Part shown: piece by piece, positions 1 through 8,069 of the stretch
Layout: each line of letters begins with the position of its first letter
Position numbering within the stretch: position 1 is the stretch's first letter
From: Hyphomicrobiales bacterium
GTDB taxonomy: Bacteria; Pseudomonadota; Alphaproteobacteria; Rhizobiales; Rhizobiaceae
Length of the DNA: 42,834 bases
Assembly (NCBI GenBank): GCA_900471515.1
Contig: UCFC01000059.1
Location: 1-42,834 of the forward strand
Direction of reading: 5' to 3'
Made by a program: the position numbers and the translations under genes
Notes under the pieces: generated by a model
The model's input: the letters and a program-made list of their open reading frames with translations, nothing else
The model's database searches: none
What the model was told of the DNA's origin: nothing

Positions 1-298
1 AAGGCACGACAAAGCGCCTGACGTCACCGGCCTGCGGAGCGGGCGCGACAGGGCGGACGACAGGCGGCGGAGCGGCTGGCGTCTGCGCCGGTGCGGGAGG
101 CGGCGCCGGCGGCGGGGCGGCCGTCTGCGGCACAACGGGAACGGGGGCCGGCGCGGGCTGGGCAGGCAGCGTCAGGCGCGGCTTGACCGGCGGCGCGCCG
201 GCCGGGCGCTCGCCGGACATATCGAAAGGGCTGATCTGCGCATAGGCGAGGACCGATGTGCAGGCCAGAAGGAGCGACGCGGCGAAGAGCTTTCTCAT
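1..298 (-). CDS. bcsB: Cellulose synthase regulatory subunit BcsB, N-terminal part (cut by window start)
   Basis: The reading frame begins with ATG at 298, overlapping the bcsA stop as ATGA, and runs off the window. The visible ~99 residues start MRKLFAASLLLACTSVLAYA, a typical Sec signal peptide, followed by a long Pro/Ala-rich linker and the start of a folded part. BcsB is the periplasmic, membrane-anchored partner that guides the glucan chain emerging from BcsA. The call rests mainly on position directly after bcsA with translational coupling, plus the signal peptide; the carbohydrate-binding domains that would prove it lie outside the window. Confidence 0.82.
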   Translation of the reverse strand, partial: MRKLFAASLLLACTSVLAYAQISPFDMSGERPAGAPPVKPRLTLPAQPAPAPVPVVPQTAAPPPAPPPAPAQTPAAPPPVVRPVAPAPQAGDVRRFVVP

Positions 299-2493
299 CC
301 GGCGTTCACCTTTGCCGCCTGCTGCTGGCGATGTTCCTCCCGCTCCGGCCGCATGCTGCGGAAGAAATAGACCAGGCCGCGGCTCGTCTGGTAGAAGGAC
401 AGGCCGAGGAACCAGATGGTGCCCCTGATCAGGCCGGGATTGCGGCGGCGCGAGGCCTGGAACTGCGTCCACTGATCGGAATTGGCAAAGATCAGGTCGG
501 CAATCAGGCGGTGATCCAGCGCGCTCTTCGGCTGATACTGGCAGCCGACATTTATGATATCGCCGAGCGGTTCGATATTGCGGACGATGAGCGGCAGGGT
601 TTCGAGATCGGCGCCGCTATAGGGGCGGAACCGGATGTCGCCGAGCGCGCCGACCTGCACCGCATCGAAATGTTTGCTGAAGACGTGCAGCCGCGCGCCG
701 TGAACGGAGACATCCTCGATGGAGGCCGTGTACCACTGGTCGCCGACGCTGAATTCGCAGCGGCGGTTGACGCGCACACGGCGGGAAGACGCCCGCTCCC
801 CGCGCTCCGAAACCACGCCGAGCGCGCAGCCGGCAAGGATGAGGTTGATGATGTTCCAGGCGCCGACGACAAGGGTGACATCCGCCTTGTAGGGTTCGGC
901 ATAGATCTTGTAGACGGTGATCGCGACGGCGATGATCTGCACGGCAAAAATGACGAAGAAGGGCCTGCTGATTTCCGACAGGCGGCTGATGGCGATGGAT
1001 TCGTCCTTGGCCGTGACCTTGAAGGTCGGCTTCCTCGGATTGAGCATGACCGAAACGACGGCCGGCAGCAGATGCACCGTCTGCACATATTCGTAGAGTT
1101 CGGAAATCCACGGCCAGCGGAACGACCCGTAGAGGTAGTTCTGCATCATCAGGTTCACGATCATGTAGGCGAGCGTATAGGCCAGGAACTCGCCGCCCGA
1201 TGCCGTGAAGATTTCCAGATCGAAGAAGAGGTAGAAGAGCGGCGCGAAAAGGAAGATCGTGCGCGGGAACGGGAACAGCCAGAACAGCGACGAGGACATG
1301 TAGCAGAAGCGCTGCGGCAGGGAGAGGCCGCGCTTGAGCAGCGGAAAACGGAAGCGCAGGATCTGCATCATGCCCTGCGCCCAACGGCTGCGCTGGCCGA
1401 TGAAGCTTGCGAAAGTCGCCGGCTGCAGGCCGGCAATCAGCGGCTTGTCGAGATAGATGCTGTTCCAGCCGGCGCCGTGCAGGGCAAGCGCGGTCTCGCA
1501 ATCCTCGGTGATGCTGACGCCGCTGAAGCCGTTGGCCGATTGCAGCGCGCGGCGGCTCAGGACGGCTGCCGAGCCGCAGAAAAAGGCGGCGTTCCACTTG
1601 TCGAGGCCGCGCTGGATGATGCCGTAGAACATTTCGTTCTCGCTCGGCATCTTTTCGAAGGTGCGCAGGTTGCGCTCCAGCGGGTCCGGATTGATGAAGA
1701 AATGCGGTGTCTGGACGAGGAAAAGCTTCGGATCGTCGTCGAAATAGCCGACCGTCTCCAGCAGGAAATCGCGTGCCGGCGCGTGGTCGGCGTCGAAAAC
1801 GGCAATCAGCTCGCCGCTCGAATGCTGCATGCCGTTGTTGAGGTTGCCGGCCTTGGCATGTTCGTTGCGGTCGCGCGTCAGGTAATTGACGTCGAGATCG
1901 ATGCAGAGCTGCCTGAGTTCGGCGTGGCGGGCCGCAGCCGCCTGCGCTTCGATCAGCTTGCCGGAATTGCGCTTCTGCAACGTGCCGCCATCGTCCAGCA
2001 GCCAGACATGCAGCTTGTCGGCCGGATAATCCATCGCCTTGGCGGCGGCGAGCGTATTGGCAAGCAGGCCGGCATCTTCGTTGTAGGAGGGCACGAAGAC
2101 ATCGACATGGGGAAAGCGCTCGAGCCTGCCGGCCCGTGAGGGACGCGGCGGCAGCGGTGTGGCGACAATGAAGAGCGACAGCGCCAGCATCATGACGCTG
2201 TACATTTCCGCGAGATAGAGCAGCAGGCCGGGAATGAAGTTTTCCAGCTGGTTGACCGGCGGCAGCGTATTGGTCGTGCGCCAGTAGACGTAGCGCAGCA
2301 CGATGGACGTACCGAAGGCGAGCGCGACCAGGCGCCATGTGCCCTCGCCCTTCAGCACCTTGATGAGCGCCATGACCGTAACGACGGTGAAGCTGGCGAT
2401 GAGCTGCGTCTGCAGATTGACGGGCAGCGTGACGAGGGCGATCACACACAGCGACACCACGGCCCATATGACAATACTGCCAGCCTTACGCAT
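295..2493 (-). CDS. bcsA: Cellulose synthase catalytic subunit BcsA (UDP-forming) with C-terminal PilZ domain
   Basis: Inner-membrane family 2 glycosyltransferase polymerising UDP-glucose into beta-1,4-glucan. Numbered from the upstream ATG at 2499, the protein has N-terminal membrane helices (about 8-112), the catalytic motifs DDG (169-171), DAD (236-238), TED (331-333) and QRSRW (369-373), a second membrane block (about 402-560), the gating-loop motif FKVTAK (493-498), and a PilZ domain from about 573 with its arginine motif (RVNRR) and EDVSVHG, the c-di-GMP binding signature. Activity is therefore expected to depend on cyclic di-GMP. I chose the ATG at 2493 because GAAGGA lies 6 nt upstream of it but only 2 nt from the ATG at 2499. 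Third gene end overlaps bcsB by ATGA; bcsN lies just upstream. Confidence 0.96.
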   Translation of the reverse strand: MRKAGSIVIWAVVSLCVIALVTLPVNLQTQLIASFTVVTVMALIKVLKGEGTWRLVALAFGTSIVLRYVYWRTTNTLPPVNQLENFIPGLLLYLAEMYSVMMLALSLFIVATPLPPRPSRAGRLERFPHVDVFVPSYNEDAGLLANTLAAAKAMDYPADKLHVWLLDDGGTLQKRNSGKLIEAQAAAARHAELRQLCIDLDVNYLTRDRNEHAKAGNLNNGMQHSSGELIAVFDADHAPARDFLLETVGYFDDDPKLFLVQTPHFFINPDPLERNLRTFEKMPSENEMFYGIIQRGLDKWNAAFFCGSAAVLSRRALQSANGFSGVSITEDCETALALHGAGWNSIYLDKPLIAGLQPATFASFIGQRSRWAQGMMQILRFRFPLLKRGLSLPQRFCYMSSSLFWLFPFPRTIFLFAPLFYLFFDLEIFTASGGEFLAYTLAYMIVNLMMQNYLYGSFRWPWISELYEYVQTVHLLPAVVSVMLNPRKPTFKVTAKDESIAISRLSEISRPFFVIFAVQIIAVAITVYKIYAEPYKADVTLVVGAWNIINLILAGCALGVVSERGERASSRRVRVNRRCEFSVGDQWYTASIEDVSVHGARLHVFSKHFDAVQVGALGDIRFRPYSGADLETLPLIVRNIEPLGDIINVGCQYQPKSALDHRLIADLIFANSDQWTQFQASRRRNPGLIRGTIWFLGLSFYQTSRGLVYFFRSMRPEREEHRQQQAAKVNAG

Positions 2494-2548
2494 GGACATT
2501 CCTTCGAAATGGCTCGCCCGTAGCGCATCGGCGCGCCGGGCAGGTTTG

Positions 2549-3532
2549 CTATTTCCGGCAGGCGGCCGTCATGGCCGCATTGCCTATGCAATCGGGCGAA
2601 GGCACGGTCACGCCGATCGGCCTCGCTGTCTGTGGAACCGGCGCGGGCACTTCCGCCGGCGGCTCAATCGCATTCGTCTGCAGGTCGTCGTTCGGCAGCG
2701 GCACGCGAGGGCCGACCGGCGATGGCAGGACCGGTGCGGCAGGCGCCGGCTGCGGCTGCGCGCGGCGCACGGTCACGGCCTGCGGCTGGCGGAGCGTGGC
2801 CGGGGCAGGCTCGTAGCCGATCGGCATGGCGTTCGGGCGATAACCGCCTTCGTCCGGATAGATCGGCGCGCCGGTCTGGCCGAGCAGCGGATTGGCAGGC
2901 GGCGGCGCGCCATAGGGGTTCCAGATATCGCCGTCGAACGTGCCGGTGACGGTGTAGCCGTAGACGATGCCGAGAAGCTGGCGCTCGCTGGCGCGGGCAT
3001 CGCAAAGGCGCAGGCGGATCTGGATCATGCCGAAGTTGCGCGCCTGGGTCTGCGCCGACCGGCTGGAGCGGATCTGCTGCCAGGCATAGATGCAGGTATC
3101 GCCGGCGCGGCTGCGGCCGGAGGCATAACCGAAGGGACCGTAGCTGTTCTGCAGGAAGGTGGCCGAAGTCGCCATCGCAACGCCGGGAACCGAGCGCGCC
3201 GCCTCGCGGGCAATATCGCCTTCCCGGATCATCCGGAAAGAGGCGCTGCCGGCGCCGGGATTGGCGCCGGACGCGCCAAGGAACTGAACTTTCAGGAAAT
3301 TCTGGCCCGGAACGGATGAGGACGTGAAGAGCGAGATCGTCTGCTCCACGCCGTTTCCGCGCTTTCGTTCCACGACGCTGACGATCGACGGGCCACCGGG
3401 CGGCGGCAGGACAAGCGCCCTTTCCGGCTCTACCGTCTCCGGCCCGGCGGGCTGACGCACTGCGCCTGTCGACGTACAGCCGGCCATCATGGCCGCAACG
3501 GCCACCACCGATATCGTCTTCGGAAAATGCAT
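2549..3532 (-). CDS. bcsN: Cellulose biosynthesis lipoprotein BcsN
   Basis: A 327-residue protein with an N-terminal lipoprotein signal (MHFPKTISVV then MMAGC, acceptor Cys 19), a folded middle part and a Pro/Ala-rich C-terminal third. It sits directly upstream of bcsA on the same strand with a gap of about 55 nt, the place of BcsN in rhizobial cellulose operons, and the lipoprotein signal and general sequence match that family. BcsN is needed for cellulose production in Agrobacterium-type loci but its biochemical role is not settled. The Pro-rich tail may span periplasm or bind peptidoglycan; that is inference. It is probably the first gene of the operon, since the next upstream gene is 180 bp away and belongs to a signalling pair. 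Confidence 0.83.
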   Translation of the reverse strand: MHFPKTISVVAVAAMMAGCTSTGAVRQPAGPETVEPERALVLPPPGGPSIVSVVERKRGNGVEQTISLFTSSSVPGQNFLKVQFLGASGANPGAGSASFRMIREGDIAREAARSVPGVAMATSATFLQNSYGPFGYASGRSRAGDTCIYAWQQIRSSRSAQTQARNFGMIQIRLRLCDARASERQLLGIVYGYTVTGTFDGDIWNPYGAPPPANPLLGQTGAPIYPDEGGYRPNAMPIGYEPAPATLRQPQAVTVRRAQPQPAPAAPVLPSPVGPRVPLPNDDLQTNAIEPPAEVPAPVPQTARPIGVTVPSPDCIGNAAMTAACRK

Positions 3533-3712
3533 GTCCTGGCCGTTGCTATCTTATTTTTAATCTCTGTCTGCGGGGACAAAGCGCGGCGAATTTCCGAATC
3601 AACAATCCTTATGTCGTTCATTAGGAATAAACGATGCTTATGGTTAACAAATGGTCAATATCCCGGCCGCGGCCAGCGCGGGCCGGGGCGGCGATCAGGC
3701 CCTTGCCGGGCC

Positions 3713-5347
3713 TCACGCCTGATCGGCGGAAGGCTTGCCGTTCAAGGCTTCGCGGACTTTGTGGGCGAGCTGTTCCAGGCTGAAGGGCTTGGCAAGCAGC
3801 GAGACGCCGTGGTCCAGCACACCGTTGTGGACGATGGCGTTGCGGGTATAGCCGGTCGTGTACAGTATCCGGATGTCCGGCCACTTCTCCGTGACGGCAT
3901 CGGCGAGCTGGCGGCCGTTCATCTGCGGCATCACGATATCGGTGAAGATGAGATCGACGCGCTCGTTCTCCAGCAGGTTCAGCGCCTCGGGGCCATCTGC
4001 CGCCTGCAGCACGCTGTAGCCGAGTTCGCGCAGGCTTTCGGCGGTCATTTCCCGCACGTTCCGGTCGTCCTCCACGACGAGGATCGTATCCTCGACGCTC
4101 CCCTGCGGGATCGGCTTCGTCGCGGGCGCCGGACGCGCTACGCCCGAACCGAGATGGCGCGGCAGATAGATCTTCACCGTGGTGCCGCGGTCGATCTCGG
4201 AATAGATCTTGATGTGTCCCCTGCTCTGCTTGACGTAACCATAGACCTGGCTGAGGCCGAGGCCGGTGCCCTTGCCGGATCCCTTCGTCGTGTAGAACGG
4301 ATCGAAGGCGCGTTCGAGAACCTCGGGGGACATGCCGATGCCGGTATCGGTGATGCTGACCATCACATATTGGCCGGCCTCCACATCCTGGTGCAGGCGC
4401 GCGTAGCGATCGTCCAGTTCGGTATTGGCCGTCTCGATGGTCAGGTGGCCGCCATCGGGCATGGCGTCACGGGCGTTGACCGAGAGATTGAGAATGGCGT
4501 TTTCAAGCTGGCTGAGATCGGCAAAGGTCGGCCAGAGGCCACCGGCCAGAACCACTTCGATGCTGATCTGCTCGCCGAGCGTCCGGCGCAGCATCTCCGA
4601 CATGCCGCCGACGAGCTTGTTCGCATCGACGATTTCGGGCGCCAGTGGCTGCTGGCGCGAAAAGGCGAGCAGCCGCGCCGTCAGCACCGCCGCCCGCTGC
4701 GCACCGTCCCTGGCGCTCTGGATCGAATTGAGCAGGCGCGGGTCTTCCTTGCCGTTCAGCCGCCGCTGGGCAAGGTCGAGGCTGCCGATGATGATCGCCA
4801 GCATGTTGTTGAAATCATGCGCGACGCCGCCCGTCAGCTGGCCGATGGTTTCCATCTTCTGCAACTGGCGCACCTGCGCCTGGGCGCTTGCGTGCTCGGC
4901 CATCTCGCGCTTGAGTTCGCCGGTGCGCTGGGCAACCGTGTCTTCCAGCTTCCCGTTGAAATCGTTGAGTTCTCCACGCAGCCGCACCTGCCGCCCATGC
5001 GAGACGATGACCGCCTGCATCAGCCCGACGATGATGAAGGCGTTGACGATGAAGATCGACAGGCCGATCCATTGGCCGAACGTGGCGGGCCAGAAGGCAT
5101 TGCGCGGCTCGACGAAGAATTGCTGGACGACGAAACCCGACAGAAGGGCGGCGACGGCACCCGGCCCGGCACCGCCGATGAAGCTTGCGACCAGCACGGC
5201 GGGCAGGAAGCTCAGAAAGGGAAAGCCGGAGAGATAGTCGCCGGCGGCAACGCGCAGCAGGAAGGTGAAGGCGACGACGGCGAGCGCGAGCGGATAGGTC
5301 AAACCCGGCCGGTGTCGCAGCCAGTCCGTGGCGCTCAACAGATCCAT
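3713..5347 (-). CDS. Hybrid sensor histidine kinase (DUF4118-type membrane domain, HisKA/HATPase, receiver)
   Basis: From the ATG at 5347 (AAGG about 9 nt upstream) the protein has 544 residues. It starts with a short hydrophobic domain resembling DUF4118 of KdpD-like sensors (several membrane helices, about 18-115), then a coiled linker, a DHp domain with the phospho-acceptor in GGVAHDFNNM (His 177), an ATPase domain with N box (ENAILNLSVNARDAM), G1 (DTGIGM) and G2 (GKGTGLGLSQVYG), and a C-terminal receiver with acidic pair, phospho-acceptor Asp 470 (IFTDIVMPQMNG) and conserved Lys 520. The open frame extends to 5581 but that part runs into the divergent gene's start and looks non-coding. 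No large periplasmic sensor domain is visible, so the signal is likely membrane-related or cytosolic. Divergent from the single-domain regulator at 5538. Confidence 0.9.
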   Translation of the reverse strand: MDLLSATDWLRHRPGLTYPLALAVVAFTFLLRVAAGDYLSGFPFLSFLPAVLVASFIGGAGPGAVAALLSGFVVQQFFVEPRNAFWPATFGQWIGLSIFIVNAFIIVGLMQAVIVSHGRQVRLRGELNDFNGKLEDTVAQRTGELKREMAEHASAQAQVRQLQKMETIGQLTGGVAHDFNNMLAIIIGSLDLAQRRLNGKEDPRLLNSIQSARDGAQRAAVLTARLLAFSRQQPLAPEIVDANKLVGGMSEMLRRTLGEQISIEVVLAGGLWPTFADLSQLENAILNLSVNARDAMPDGGHLTIETANTELDDRYARLHQDVEAGQYVMVSITDTGIGMSPEVLERAFDPFYTTKGSGKGTGLGLSQVYGYVKQSRGHIKIYSEIDRGTTVKIYLPRHLGSGVARPAPATKPIPQGSVEDTILVVEDDRNVREMTAESLRELGYSVLQAADGPEALNLLENERVDLIFTDIVMPQMNGRQLADAVTEKWPDIRILYTTGYTRNAIVHNGVLDHGVSLLAKPFSLEQLAHKVREALNGKPSADQA

Positions 5348-5537
5348 TTCCCAGCCTTCCCTTCCGTTACGAAAGCGGCCTTCCAGCTTTTGCATATCGA
5401 ATCCGGCCCGGCAATATGCCACCTCGCACAAGACGGCGCCCCGGCCTTGACGAGAAGCTGGCTCGGGACAGATAAGCCGTGATATCCGGCACCGGGCCAG
5501 GCAAGGGCCGGCGCGAGGGTGAAGGGTGGACGAGGCC

Positions 5538-5879
5538 ATGAAAGACATATTCATCGTCGAAGACGATGCGCTGATCGCCATGCTGCTCGAGGAGATGCTC
5601 GAAGATCTCGGCTACCGCGTCAGCGCCAGCGTTCCCGATCTGGAACAGGCGCTCGACGTGGCCCGCAACAAGGAATTCGATGCGGCGATCCTCGACGTGT
5701 CACTGGCGGGAAAAAGCTCGCTGCCGGTCGCGAAACTGCTTGAGGCGCTCGGCAAGCCCTATGTCTTTGCCACCGGATACGGCAGCGCGCCCGAGGGCAG
5801 CAGTTCGAACCAGCCCATTCTCAGAAAACCGTTTCAGCTCTCCGATCTCGAAAAGGCACTGAAGGGCATGCAGGCGTAG
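5538..5879 (+). CDS. Single-domain response regulator (FATGYG motif)
   Basis: 113 residues, one receiver domain and no output domain. Acidic pair EDD (8-10), phospho-acceptor Asp 53 (AILDVSL), the stretch PYVFATGYG (74-82), and conserved Lys 97 in RKPF are all present. The FATG stretch resembles the FATGUY-type single-domain receivers of alphaproteobacteria, some of which feed into the general stress response; this subgroup assignment is tentative. The ATG at 5538 is preceded by GGTGGA with 7-nt spacing; a GTG at 5526 is less likely. It is divergent from the hybrid kinase with about 190 bp between, suggesting that the pair works together as kinase, internal receiver and diffusible receiver. 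Confidence 0.88.
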   Translation: MKDIFIVEDDALIAMLLEEMLEDLGYRVSASVPDLEQALDVARNKEFDAAILDVSLAGKSSLPVAKLLEALGKPYVFATGYGSAPEGSSSNQPILRKPFQLSDLEKALKGMQA

Positions 5880-5945
5880 AGCAGTTCCGGCAAAAACGGG
5901 AACCGGTTTTGCGTCCGGAATTGCGGAGAAAACAATGGTTTAGGG
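5880..5945. repeat. Rhizobial palindromic intergenic element
   Basis: The whole gap between the converging response regulator and merR-like gene is one imperfect palindrome. Outer arms are TTCCGG (5885-5890) and CCGGAA (5915-5920); inner arms CAAAA (5891-5895) and TTTTG (5907-5911). It matches a family of short intergenic repeats that I recall as abundant in Rhizobium and Sinorhizobium (RIME-like). It may end transcription of both flanking genes by hairpin formation. The core resembles that of the tandem array at 36658-36870, though the arms differ. Confidence 0.7.
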
Positions 5946-5946
5946 T

Positions 5947-6489
5947 CTATCGCACCTGATCGAGCAGTCGCTTGCATTCCAGGAGATCGTAGAGCGCTTC
6001 CTGGAGCAGCGCACGGTCCTCCTTGCCGACACTCGATTTGCCGACCGAGATTTCCGGCTGGTCGTCCTCGCCGCTGACGAAATTGAAAAAGCGGCGGGTG
6101 ATCGGCGGCTTGGCGCGGCCGACGATCTGATCCTCTTCCGCCATGGCGACGCGCGGTTCGCCGGCGACGGTATCGCTGACGCTGGCCGAGAGCGCCTCGA
6201 CGCTTGCAAGATCGCCGTGCCCGACCGCGACGACAAACTTGTTGCCGTTGGTCTTCAGGAGCTTCTGCACACCCTTGATCGTATAGCCGTGATCGTAAAG
6301 CAGATGGCGGATGCCTTTCAGAAGATCGACATCCTCCGGCCGGTAGTAGCGCCGGCCGCCGCCGCGCTTCATCGGCTTTATCTGCGGAAAACGCGTTTCC
6401 CAGAAGCGCAGCACGTGCTGCGGCAGGTCAAGGTCATCAGCAACTTCGCTGATGGTGCGAAAGGCATCCGGGCTCTTGTCCAACGTCAT
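5947..6489 (-). CDS. MerR-family transcriptional regulator
   Basis: 180 residues with a MerR winged helix-turn-helix at the N terminus (about 10-80): TISEVADDLDL, then VLRFWETRFPQIKP, GGGRRYYRPEDVDLL and GYTIKGVQKLL. The remaining 100 residues are variable and have no metal-binding cysteines or recognisable ligand domain, so the effector is unknown. A MerR-like gene directly downstream of ihfA is a conserved feature of many alphaproteobacteria. The gap to ihfA is 144 bp, so it may have its own promoter. No clear ribosome binding site precedes the ATG at 6489, but the N-terminal sequence fits the family start. Confidence 0.87.
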   Translation of the reverse strand: MTLDKSPDAFRTISEVADDLDLPQHVLRFWETRFPQIKPMKRGGGRRYYRPEDVDLLKGIRHLLYDHGYTIKGVQKLLKTNGNKFVVAVGHGDLASVEALSASVSDTVAGEPRVAMAEEDQIVGRAKPPITRRFFNFVSGEDDQPEISVGKSSVGKEDRALLQEALYDLLECKRLLDQVR

Positions 6490-6633
6490 ACTGCTACGCG
6501 ACCTCGCGGATCATCCAAACGGCGACTCATCATATTTCAACGGTTTGGAGCCGCGAATTCAAGTCACGTCTTGGCGTTGCGCACAGCCGAAGCGCTGTGC
6601 GGCAAAACTTTTCGTTCAGCGGGAAAAAGACCG

Positions 6634-6972
6634 TCAGGCTGCCGGGTTTTGCGGCTTGGTCTTGCCCTTGCGGGCAATATGGGACTTGAGAATGCGCGTC
6701 TTCAGCACATTCGAGGCCTTGAAGGTCATGACGCGGCGGGGCGAAATCGGCACTTCCTCGCCGGTCTTCGGATTGCGGCCGATGCGCTCGTTCTTGTCGC
6801 GCACCTGGAAGGTCGCGAAGGAGGAAAGTTTGACGGTTTCGCCGCGCACGATGGCGTTGCAGATTTCGTCGATGACCGTTTCGACCAGCTCAGCAGATTC
6901 CGTCCGGGAGAGACCGACCTTCCGAAAAACGGATTCCGCCAGGTCTGCTCGCGTCACTGTCTTTCCGGTCAT
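6634..6972 (-). CDS. ihfA: Integration host factor subunit alpha
   Basis: 112 residues of the HU/IHF fold. The start MTGKTVTRADLAESVF and the DNA-minor-groove arm ERIGRNPKTGEEVPISPRR with following VMTFKAS are diagnostic of the alpha subunit. The extra C-terminal tail (KSHIARKGKTKPQ) is Lys-rich, as in other rhizobial IhfA proteins. IHF bends DNA by about 160 degrees and supports recombination, replication and sigma-54 promoters. ATG at 6972 is chosen since GGGGAAACC precedes it and earlier codons (to 7014) do not fit the family. It lies downstream of fabH with 106 bp between. Confidence 0.96.
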   Translation of the reverse strand: MTGKTVTRADLAESVFRKVGLSRTESAELVETVIDEICNAIVRGETVKLSSFATFQVRDKNERIGRNPKTGEEVPISPRRVMTFKASNVLKTRILKSHIARKGKTKPQNPAA

Positions 6973-7078
6973 GGTTTCCCCGCCCAATAGAAAATATTTT
7001 GTGAAAGTGGACAAAGATTATTTGTCTTGTGCCTCACGGTCAAGCTCTTGTTCGCCGCCAGTTTTTCAGGATTTGCGC

Positions 7079-8050
7079 CTACCAGCGCAGCAGAACCGCG
7101 CCCCAGGTGAAGCCGCCGCCCATGGCCTCCAGCATCACGAGGTCGCCCTTCTTGATGCGTCCGTCGCCGGCGGCCGTCGCCAGAGCGAGCGGAATGGAGG
7201 CAGCCGAGGTATTGCCGTGCAGATCGACGGTGATGACGACCTTTTCCGGGGCAATGTTGAGCTTCTTGGCCGAACCGTCGATGATGCGGCGATTGGCCTG
7301 GTGGGGAACCAGCCAGTCGAGATCGTCGGAGGTCGTTCCGGTCGAATCGAAAGCGGCCTGGATGACGTCGGTAATCATGCCCACGGCATATTTGAAGACC
7401 TCGCGGCCTTCCATGCGCAGCTTGCCGACCGTACCCGTCGAGGACGGGCCGCCATCGACATAGAGCTTGTCCTTGTGCGAGCCGTCGGAGCGAAGATGGG
7501 CGGTCAGCACGCCGCGGTCTGCCGTCGTCCCCTCGCCTTCGGCTGCTTCGAGCACGATCGCGCCGGCACCGTCGCCGAAAAGCACGCAGGTGGTGCGGTC
7601 GTTCCAGTCGAGGATGCGCGAGAAGGTCTCGGCGCCGATGACGAGCACGCGCCTGGCAAGGCCACCGCGAATATAGGCATCGGCGGTCGTCACCGCATAG
7701 ACGAAACCGGTGCAGACGGCCTGGACGTCGAAGGCGAAGCCGTGCGCCATGCCGAGCCGGTTCTGGATGTTGACCGACGTCGCCGGGAAGGTGTTGTCGG
7801 GCGTCGAGGTGGCGCAGATGATGAGATCGATATCGTCGGGCGTCAGGCCGCCATTGGCGAGCGCCGCGCGTGCCGCCGCCTCGCCGAGGGACGAGGTCGT
7901 CTCGTCGTCGCCGGCAATGTAGCGCTGGCGGATACCGGTACGCTGGACGATCCACTCATCCGACGTATCGACGATGCCTTCCATTTCGCGATTGGTCATC
8001 ACGCGTTTCGGCAGTGCTGCCCCGAAACCACGAACCACTGATCGGATCAT
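7079..8050 (-). CDS. fabH: Beta-ketoacyl-ACP synthase III (FabH)
   Basis: 323 residues from the ATG at 8050. The enzyme condenses acetyl-CoA with malonyl-ACP to start type II fatty acid synthesis in the cytosol. The catalytic triad is visible: Cys 113 (QAVCTGF), His 250 (PHQANRR) and Asn 280 (HGNTSAAS). DTSDEWIVQRTGI near residues 28-40 is also typical. Length is normal for the family. It follows plsX by about 19 bp and is expected to be co-transcribed with it, linking phospholipid and fatty acid initiation. The open frame extends upstream to 8110, inside plsX, but that part does not match the family. Confidence 0.97.
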   Translation of the reverse strand: MIRSVVRGFGAALPKRVMTNREMEGIVDTSDEWIVQRTGIRQRYIAGDDETTSSLGEAAARAALANGGLTPDDIDLIICATSTPDNTFPATSVNIQNRLGMAHGFAFDVQAVCTGFVYAVTTADAYIRGGLARRVLVIGAETFSRILDWNDRTTCVLFGDGAGAIVLEAAEGEGTTADRGVLTAHLRSDGSHKDKLYVDGGPSSTGTVGKLRMEGREVFKYAVGMITDVIQAAFDSTGTTSDDLDWLVPHQANRRIIDGSAKKLNIAPEKVVITVDLHGNTSAASIPLALATAAGDGRIKKGDLVMLEAMGGGFTWGAVLLRW

Positions 8051-8069
8051 ATTGCTTGAACCCCGTCGC

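Noticed and set aside
256..2139. Very long plus-strand open frame opposite bcsA, and similar ones opposite the kinase, hppA, parC, aspS and ppx
   Set aside because: They are antisense to genes with clear catalytic motifs, have Arg/Asp/Ala-rich low-information translations typical of the complementary strand of high-G+C genes, and lack ribosome binding sites.
3693..3724. Terminator at the end of the hybrid kinase (GATCAGGC ... GCCTGATC)
   Set aside because: An 8-bp inverted repeat exists but it overlaps the stop codon and no T run follows on the minus strand.
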